Source of the DNA: an uncultured Fibrobacter sp.
GTDB lineage: Bacteria > Fibrobacterota > Fibrobacteria > Fibrobacterales > Fibrobacteraceae
Length of the DNA stretch: 64,000 nucleotides
Direction: 5' to 3'
Assembly: GCA_946413655.1 (NCBI GenBank)
Contig: CAMKLO010000001.1
Coordinates: 1 to 64,000 of the forward strand
Each line of letters starts with the position of its first letter. Positions within the stretch are counted from its first letter, which is position 1. This document shows, piece by piece, positions 57,604 through 64,000 of the stretch. Below the pieces are notes generated by a model that did no database searches, was not told where the DNA came from, and was given only the letters and a program-made list of their open reading frames with translations. Both the position numbers and the translations under genes were made by a program.

Positions 57604-59286
57604 ATGGAACCGATAAAGTATATCGGCGCTGCCTTGGTTGCGGCCGCCGCGTTAGGATTCGTCGCTTGCAATAATGATAGTGTCAATGCTCCCGATTTCA
57701 GTGGCTCGAATTCTTCGGCTGTTGAACAACGTAATCAACAGACTTCTTCGAGTTCATTTGCAAAACGTGAACCCGGTTCCAGCGGCGATGTCGCATTGTC
57801 GAGCGACGAAAAGATTGTAACACAGAGTTCATCCTCTGTTGCGATTTCCAGTTCTGGTAAAATTGAAACATGCAAGCATGTAACTGATATTGTGTGCGAA
57901 CCATGCCCCCCGGGTGAAAAATGCAGTTGCCATCCTTGTGATTCGAATAAAGAATTTAAAAGTTATGATTGTAGTTCGGGTGTAGAACTTCATTGCGAAA
58001 ATGGGGAATGGCTAACTCCTAAGCAGTTCTGCCCTAATGGACGCTGGACAACATCCTGTAACGGACTTATGCTCCATAATCCCGTTTGCTGTACAGAAAA
58101 AGAAACGTGCGTTGAAGTCAGCGGAAAAGTTTGTGCACCTTGTATGGAGGGGTATAAGTGCCCGTGCAATCCATGCGACTCTACGAAAGACAAGTCTGCT
58201 ATTGATTGCAGTACGGGCAAGCCGCTTGTTTGCAAAGATGGAGAATGGAGCTTCCTTATTGAACAAAAATCTTCGTCCTCGGTAACGGCAAAAAGTTCTT
58301 CGTCGATTGCTGCGTTGAGCTCAAGTGCAATGGCAGCCTGCAAGCACATCTCGGATTACGATGGCATGACCGCTCAAGGGAATTGCGTGAATCAGAACGG
58401 AACTTCCGCTGTCGATTGCGTTACCGGTGGCAATTACCAATGCAAAAACAACAACTGGACGAAAGTTTCTTGCTTGAATATCAAACCGGACGAATGCAAG
58501 CCGGGAATGGGCGGCTGCGGTTATCGCCTTTGCGAACCGAATGGCATTAAGGAAATTGCTGACTGCGAAAATAGCGTGACATACGTTTGCAATGGCGAAT
58601 CTTGGGTAGTCAAGAAAACGGAAGAAAATCAGCGTTGTGCTCGCGGCGAATTGGAATACTGCAATGCGTGTTTTGAAGAAGGTAAATTCGAAGGCCATTA
58701 TCAATGCGTTAAAGGCAAGTGGCAGAAAATGGGCGTGGGTGACGAAATCTGCGAACACATTACCGATCTCGAATGCAAAATCGGCGAAGGAAAATGTGGT
58801 GCATGCGAGACTCCTAAAAAAGGCGAAAAATATGAAGTGAATGATTGTACTACAGGTGAACGCTTTGTTTGTCAAAATGGATTCTGGGCTGCGCTAGTAG
58901 TCGATTGCAACGCGTTGATTCCAGAGTGCGGCTATAGCGAATATGATCTTTGCATGAAGCATAACCTCACGGAATACTGCAATGGCAAATGGCTGGATGA
59001 ACCATGTGACACGGATTCCAGCAGGGACTTGGTCGTCTATGAAAATGGGAAAAAGCTGACAAACCGAGGCGGCAACTACATCTGCGTCAATGGCAAGTGG
59101 ATTGAACGTTTCAGGTATTACGAATGCGGCGAAAAAGAAGATTGCGTGCCAGAATCCGTACGCTGCCAGGCAAGCCCGGCTATCGGTACCGCTTGCAATA
59201 ACGAAGGCGTACCCGCCGAATTTGATGGCTGCACGCTCATTTGCAGCGGCGGTGCTTACTTGTACGCCCCGCCGCCGACATGGTGA
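57604..59286 (+). CDS. Cys-rich repeat lipoprotein
   Basis: Lipobox AAALGFVAC; Ser linkers; repeated DC.TG....C.NG.W modules. Confidence 0.82.
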   Translation: MEPIKYIGAALVAAAALGFVACNNDSVNAPDFSGSNSSAVEQRNQQTSSSSFAKREPGSSGDVALSSDEKIVTQSSSSVAISSSGKIETCKHVTDIVCEPCPPGEKCSCHPCDSNKEFKSYDCSSGVELHCENGEWLTPKQFCPNGRWTTSCNGLMLHNPVCCTEKETCVEVSGKVCAPCMEGYKCPCNPCDSTKDKSAIDCSTGKPLVCKDGEWSFLIEQKSSSSVTAKSSSSIAALSSSAMAACKHISDYDGMTAQGNCVNQNGTSAVDCVTGGNYQCKNNNWTKVSCLNIKPDECKPGMGGCGYRLCEPNGIKEIADCENSVTYVCNGESWVVKKTEENQRCARGELEYCNACFEEGKFEGHYQCVKGKWQKMGVGDEICEHITDLECKIGEGKCGACETPKKGEKYEVNDCTTGERFVCQNGFWAALVVDCNALIPECGYSEYDLCMKHNLTEYCNGKWLDEPCDTDSSRDLVVYENGKKLTNRGGNYICVNGKWIERFRYYECGEKEDCVPESVRCQASPAIGTACNNEGVPAEFDGCTLICSGGAYLYAPPPTW

Positions 59287-59302
59287 TTGAATTTATATGC
59301 GA

Positions 59303-59326
59303 AAAGCGGCGCTGTGGCGCCGCTTT
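59303..59326. terminator. GC-rich hairpin at the convergent 3' ends
   Basis: aaagcggcg-ctgtgg-cgccgcttta. Confidence 0.5.
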
Positions 59327-59367
59327 ATGCATGGTCGGTAAGTTAAGTACCTGTTCTATGGAGACTG

Positions 59368-59820
59368 CTAAATTTTCGGCCCTTTGGGGAAAGGCATGGG
59401 GTCATGTACGATTGGCCGGGGAATTTCGACTTGCGGAAATTCGGGTTTGTGCTTTTCCCAATCGCCAATACCTTTCTCGTGGGGACCCTTTTCTTTGTTA
59501 ATCAAGTTCTCTTTGACAATGCCCTTGTTTTCGTTTTGATTTTTGATGTTCATTTTTTGCTGAACGATTTCCTGCTGAACGTCCTTGATTTCAGCTTGGG
59601 CGTTTGCTCTGATGTCCGAGAGAATTTGTTGCCTTGCACGTTTGCGTTCTTCGCGTAAACGTTGCCAGTTTTCTTTTTCTTTCAGTCCAAGGTCTGGTGC
59701 ACCCTGCGTGATTTCTGTCTTTTCAGCGGGTATTGCGATATCAGATTCCGGTTGTGCGCACGGAACCGTCACGAATGCTGAGCAGGTCAGTAATGCGGTG
59801 AGTGTACTTGTGTTTTTCAT
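59368..59820 (-). CDS. Exported hypothetical protein with charged helical segment
   Basis: Signal peptide; WQRLREERKRARQQILSDIRANAQAEI similar to a segment of the next gene. Confidence 0.6.
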   Translation of the reverse strand: MKNTSTLTALLTCSAFVTVPCAQPESDIAIPAEKTEITQGAPDLGLKEKENWQRLREERKRARQQILSDIRANAQAEIKDVQQEIVQQKMNIKNQNENKGIVKENLINKEKGPHEKGIGDWEKHKPEFPQVEIPRPIVHDPMPFPKGPKI

Positions 59821-59844
59821 AGCGTTAACCTTGAAAAGACTCGA

Positions 59845-59876
59845 AAAAGAAGGGCGACGTTTTTGCCGCCGCCCTG
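59845..59876 (-). terminator. Terminator for the 59893..60861 gene
   Basis: Reverse strand agggcggcggcaaaaacgtcgcccttcttttt. Confidence 0.6.
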
Positions 59877-59892
59877 AGAATAAGCTTTAGAC

Positions 59893-60861
59893 TTATTCAG
59901 CCTTTACAACGGCCTTTTCTTCTTTGACGGTTTCTTTTTCAGCCTTTTGAGCTTCGCGTTCTGCGCGCTTGGCGTCCATTTCTGCCTTCTTAGCTTCCAT
60001 CTCAGCCTTGTGAGCTTCGCGTTCGGCTTTCAAGGCCTCTTCGCGTTCTGCACGCTGTGCATCAAGTTCAGCTTTCTTTGCTTCCATCTCGGCCTTCTTG
60101 GCTTCGATTTCTGCTTTGTGGGCTTCGCGTTCGGCCTTCAATGCTTCTTCGCGTTCGGCACGCTTGGCATCGAGTTCAGCCTTTTTGGCTTCCATTTCAG
60201 CTTTCTTTGCTTCGATTTCGGCCTTCTTGGCTTCCATTTCTGCCTTGCGGGCTTCGCGTTCAGCCTTCATGGCTTCTTCACGTTCTGCACGCTTGGCGTC
60301 GAGTTCAGCCTTCTTGGCTTCCATTTCGGCCTTCTTTGCTTCGCGTTCGGCCTTGCGAGCTTCTTCGCGTTCTGCGCGCTTTGCTTCTTCTTCGGCACGC
60401 TTGGCTTCCATTTCAGCCTTCTTTGCTTCGCGTTCAGCCTTCAATGCTTCTTCGCGTTCTGCGCGCTTTGCTTCTTCTTCAGCTTTCTTTGCTTCGTGTT
60501 CGGCCTTTTTGGCTTCCATTTCTGCCTTGCGGGCTTCGCGTTCAGCCTTAAGTTCTTCTTCGGTCTTCGGGGTCGGCGGGAAAATGTCGGCGACTGGCGG
60601 TTTCGGCGGTTCTACCTTGAGTTCGTCCTTGTCGAGCTTGATTTTGTCCAAGAGTCCCTTGCGGGCTTCTTTGCGTTCGTCGCGCATTTTCTTGAACTCG
60701 TTCTTGTCAGCTTTGTCTTTTGCGACTTCGGTCTTCACTTCAGTAGAGATTTCCTTGGCAACGTCTGCCTTTACGTCGGTGGAAATATCGCTCTTGGCCG
60801 ATGCTGTGGCAAAAAAGGCGAGAGTGGAGAGGGTTAAGATGGTAACGAATTTGGATTTCAT
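59893..60861 (-). CDS. Exported Lys/Glu/Ala-rich heptad repeat protein (TolA-like / single-alpha-helix)
   Basis: Signal peptide MKSKFVTILTLSTLAFFATASA; repeated KAEREAKKAEMEAKKAELDAKRAER units. Confidence 0.8.
   Translation of the reverse strand: MKSKFVTILTLSTLAFFATASAKSDISTDVKADVAKEISTEVKTEVAKDKADKNEFKKMRDERKEARKGLLDKIKLDKDELKVEPPKPPVADIFPPTPKTEEELKAEREARKAEMEAKKAEHEAKKAEEEAKRAEREEALKAEREAKKAEMEAKRAEEEAKRAEREEARKAEREAKKAEMEAKKAELDAKRAEREEAMKAEREARKAEMEAKKAEIEAKKAEMEAKKAELDAKRAEREEALKAEREAHKAEIEAKKAEMEAKKAELDAQRAEREEALKAEREAHKAEMEAKKAEMDAKRAEREAQKAEKETVKEEKAVVKAE
59935..60555 (-). repeat. Tandem coding repeats (KKAEMEA heptads)
   Basis: Repeated tcggccttcttggcttccatttc-type units. Confidence 0.9.
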
Positions 60862-61076
60862 AGTATTCCTTGTGATTTAGGTTTAAATTCTTGTTTTCGC
60901 CTTGTTTGTAGCAAGAACTGTGCCAATTATTTAAAAGTGCCGAATTTTAGCGAATTTCACGTGTTTTTCCTGAAATCTTTGAAAGGAGGCTCTTAAATCC
61001 CATAAAAAAACGAGAGCTTTTGCCTCGCTGGGGAGAATAGTCCCGATTTTTCATTGATATGGAGTTACTTATTTTT

Positions 61077-61165
61077 GAGTTAATAGTTTTGAGTTACTAG
61101 TTACTAGAAAGATTTTAAGATGAAATTTTCCGAATGCAAAAAACTAGTATCTAGTAACTTGTCAC
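61077..61165. repeat. Family A intergenic element
   Basis: gagttaatagttttgagttactagttactag ... actagtatctagtaac inverted ends. Confidence 0.5.
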
Positions 61166-61300
61166 TTGCTTTCGTCGCGAGACTTTTGTATCTTACCCCT
61201 ATAACTTATTATATCGTTCCTTTGATCCTTTACATATTATCCCGGGCAGGGGCCGCTGAAACGTGAAAAAAGGCGGGCATGCGCTTTTTAGGGAGGCGTT

Positions 61301-63142
61301 ATGCTTCTTAGGGTCTTGGGAATTTCCCTTTTAACATTGTTGTTGTCAGTTGTGGAGGCGCGCTCGGTGAAGGCTGCGCTGGGAACAGCGGATAAATTGT
61401 CGGGTACGGTGACGCTTGATTTTGTCGATGTAGCGATTGCAGAGGTGGCGCGGACGCTTTCGCTTGCCTATGGCACGCCGATTTTGGCGGATAACGTGGG
61501 CGATGTGAAGGTGACTTTCCATCTGGAGGGGGTGAGCCTTTTCGAGGGACTTTCCGCATTGTGTGCGGCGAACGGCCTTGCCGTGGTCGAGGAGGGGCGT
61601 GTATTCCATATTCGCCGAGCGCATGTGCAGGGGGATGCTTATATCGCTCTCTTGGATTCGGGGGTTATCGTTTCGGTCAAGAACATGAACGTGCGGGATT
61701 TTGTGAAGGAGTTCAGCCTGAATACAGGTACGAATGCGCTTGTGGATCATGATGTCGATGGAACTGTTTCTGGAAATTTGAGATATATGGTTCCAGAAAT
61801 TGCATTTCGCGTATTGATGGAGTCGAACGGGTTTAAGGTACGTGGGGAACACGGTTGTTTACGGGTGTCGCGGCCGAAGGTGTCTGGGGATGGTTCGGGA
61901 GTTTCAGGCAAAGCGTCGGTGGATGACGCTGAAATTTCGGTGGAGCGTGCGGGCGACCTTTATTCGGTGGATTTGCAGTCGGTTCCGCTAAAGGCTGCGC
62001 TCAAGGCGATTGCGGACGAGGCTGGTCTCAACTTAGCGGTGTATGGCAACATGGACGAAACGGTTCAAATGACATTCAAGGATGTTACGTTGCCGGAACT
62101 TTTAGCATCGCTTTTTCGGGGGAGCGCGTTCACGTTCCGTTTGGATTCGATGTCGCTGCTGGTTTCAGAAGATGGGGCAACGAAGGCGCTTGCAGATTTG
62201 CGAGTTTATCCGTTAAAGCATGTTTCTCCAGAAAAAGCATCGGCACAGCTTACGAAGTTCATGAAAAGTACGGAACTAAATGTCTCGGAATATCGGGAGC
62301 AGAATGCACTTGTGCTCGGGGGCTCGCCGCATGCACTTGGGCGTGCTACAGAACTACTGAAGATGATTGACGTGCCGCAAATGCAGGTGACGCTTGCTTG
62401 CATGATTGTGGAATTCCGTAAGGGGCGCGGCTTTGCGATTGGTGTGCGGAGCGGGGCTGCGCGGAACGTGGGGGAGCGCGATATCCAGGCGCGGGGATTC
62501 TTTGATTTTTTAGGGAAGGATATTTCGAAATCGGGTGCGTTCGGGAAGATTGGAATTTTGCCGGACCGCTTTGAGTTGGAACTTTCGTCGATGGAAGAGA
62601 ACAACGAGGCGCGGGTACTTGCGCGACCGCGAGTGACTACTCTCAACGGCAATAAGGCAGAGCTCAACGTGACGAATACGGTCTATTACCTTATTAGTCA
62701 GGTTTCGTCGGACGGTTACCCGATTACGGATTACCGCTCGTTCAACGATGGCATTTCGCTCGAACTCACGCCGACAATGACGCAGGACGGATTGATTACG
62801 CTTGCGGTTGCGCCTGAAATCAAGACGGCAGGCAGGAGCTCGGGGGATGGACCGCGGGATATCAGTTCCCGCAATATGAATACGACTGTTGTGTTGCGGG
62901 ATGGCGAGACGCTTTGTTTGGGCGGGCTCATCCGCAAGAATAAAACGGAGGTACGGTCGGCGGTGCCGTTTTTCGGGAGCATCCCTTTGCTTGGGCGCTT
63001 GTTCAGCTACACGTCCGAAGAAGAAGAGGAGAGCGAACTTGCAATATTCATCACGCCGAGTGTGGATGTTAGACGGGAGAACGGCTCTGCGAGCCTACAG
63101 TCGAAAGAGGCGAATGCTGCGGGGCTGCTTGCAGATCCATAG
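61301..63142 (+). CDS. Secretin (PilQ/GspD-type outer-membrane channel)
   Basis: STN-type repeats; VYPLKHVSPEKASAQLTKFM; secretin core ELSSMEENNEARVLARPRVTTLNGNKAELNV, LELTPTMTQDGLITLAVAPEI, VVLRDGETLCLGGLIRKNKTEVRSAVPFFGSIPLLGRLFSY, LAIFITPSV. Confidence 0.93.
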   Translation: MLLRVLGISLLTLLLSVVEARSVKAALGTADKLSGTVTLDFVDVAIAEVARTLSLAYGTPILADNVGDVKVTFHLEGVSLFEGLSALCAANGLAVVEEGRVFHIRRAHVQGDAYIALLDSGVIVSVKNMNVRDFVKEFSLNTGTNALVDHDVDGTVSGNLRYMVPEIAFRVLMESNGFKVRGEHGCLRVSRPKVSGDGSGVSGKASVDDAEISVERAGDLYSVDLQSVPLKAALKAIADEAGLNLAVYGNMDETVQMTFKDVTLPELLASLFRGSAFTFRLDSMSLLVSEDGATKALADLRVYPLKHVSPEKASAQLTKFMKSTELNVSEYREQNALVLGGSPHALGRATELLKMIDVPQMQVTLACMIVEFRKGRGFAIGVRSGAARNVGERDIQARGFFDFLGKDISKSGAFGKIGILPDRFELELSSMEENNEARVLARPRVTTLNGNKAELNVTNTVYYLISQVSSDGYPITDYRSFNDGISLELTPTMTQDGLITLAVAPEIKTAGRSSGDGPRDISSRNMNTTVVLRDGETLCLGGLIRKNKTEVRSAVPFFGSIPLLGRLFSYTSEEEEESELAIFITPSVDVRRENGSASLQSKEANAAGLLADP

Positions 63143-63202
63143 CTGAGAGGTGATAGAAATTAAGAATATAACCAATGACTAATAACTAATAACTAATAAC
63201 CA

Positions 63203-64000
63203 ATGACCAACAACATATTTTTATGGAATAAGCGAATTGCGCCTGTCTCGGCGCGTATGATGACGTGGGAGGTGACGACTGCATTTGACGGAATGCTCAC
63301 GGAAACGGAATTGCAGAAACGCTTTGACGAGGACTTTCAAGGTGTGCAATCCGCTTGTGATGTCAATATGGGATGTTCGGAAAATCGGGTACTCTTTTGG
63401 CCGCTTGTTTCGTTCAATGCATCGGATGGTCGTCGCCATCGTTATCTTGTTGCCATCGCAAATGAACCGTTGTTACCTTATCGCAAAAAATTCGATCGTT
63501 GCTTGCCAATACAAGTTACGCTTTATGGGATTGCGGATAAAATACTGCGCGAAGAACAAGTAGATTTTGTGGGCGTTGGATATATGGAAAATAGAGCTGA
63601 GATTGTTTCTCGAAATGACGGGAATTTGTTGTTCGTTACCCTTTGGAATAAAACTTTGTACATACTCGTTTTCATGAAGGGTCGTTTGTGTCATTGGTCG
63701 GAGGAATGTGGATATGGGAAATCCTTTGACGAACTGTGTCGGGATCGTATTGTGCATTTTAAAGAATTCCTGCAATCGGACGAATTGTTCGAAAATGCGG
63801 GAGTTTTTGACGAAGTTCTTGCGAATTGCGACCGGATGGAAAATCAGGAAGAACTATTTCGTTTGGGCGCCCGTGATCCGTTTTGGCGCCACTTGGACTT
63901 GGACGTGTGCGAATCGATGAAAAAATGTGAAAAACATCGTTTGACGCTTGTCGTTGTTGTTGCGACTTTCTTGATGCTTGTCTTTTGGTTGGTATTTCCG
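63203..64000 (+). CDS. Partial ORF running off the window: hypothetical protein with TM segment at the window edge, possibly a secretion/pilus assembly component
   Basis: Translated by hand: MTNNIFLWNKRIAPVSARMMTWEVTTAFDGMLTETELQK...KKCEKHRLTLVVVVATFLMLVFWLVFP, 266 codons with no stop; absent from the supplied ORF track because it is open at the edge. Confidence 0.7.
   Translation, partial: MTNNIFLWNKRIAPVSARMMTWEVTTAFDGMLTETELQKRFDEDFQGVQSACDVNMGCSENRVLFWPLVSFNASDGRRHRYLVAIANEPLLPYRKKFDRCLPIQVTLYGIADKILREEQVDFVGVGYMENRAEIVSRNDGNLLFVTLWNKTLYILVFMKGRLCHWSEECGYGKSFDELCRDRIVHFKEFLQSDELFENAGVFDEVLANCDRMENQEELFRLGARDPFWRHLDLDVCESMKKCEKHRLTLVVVVATFLMLVFWLVFP

Noticed and set aside
59947-60880. Plus-strand ORFs of 296, 260 and 164 aa
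   Set aside because: Antisense to the KAE repeat gene; their length comes from the periodic DNA (SAFxASISAFxAS, FCFLGFHFS repeats)

Overview
A 64 kb chromosomal window that looks like Fibrobacter: poly-Ser linkers on secreted proteins, TIGR02147-type proteins, T9SS-like C-terminal tails and moderate GC. Most of it is ordinary housekeeping: gpsA, hom, nadC, a UDP-glucuronate decarboxylase, lnt, rsmI, lpxH, trxA, hisF, tldD, clpB, hisC, a HisN-type phosphatase, comEC, a secretin and one tRNA-Gln(CUG). Interspersed are secreted or surface proteins: a GH30 enzyme, an InlB/GLUG-type repeat protein, tandem M6 metalloproteases, YwqK/MORN-like lipoproteins, and Cys-rich and Ser-rich lipoproteins. The observations I rate highest are: (1) two TIGR02147-regulator/lipoprotein cassettes joined by the same 14-nt overlap; (2) intergenic MITE-like repeat families with inverted ends, one of which appears to supply the 3' end of the secretin CDS; (3) a textbook sigma-54 -24/-12 site upstream of clpB; (4) a BioH-like hydrolase whose nucleophile Ser is Gly; (5) a Cys-rich 'DCxTGxxxxCxNGxW' repeat lipoprotein; (6) a sugar transferase with a degenerate GGDEF-like N-terminus; (7) a gene-conversion-like identical tract between the two M6 proteases. 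An ORF running off the right edge (63203..64000) is missing from the supplied track. Everything comes from reading the sequence; no database search was run.
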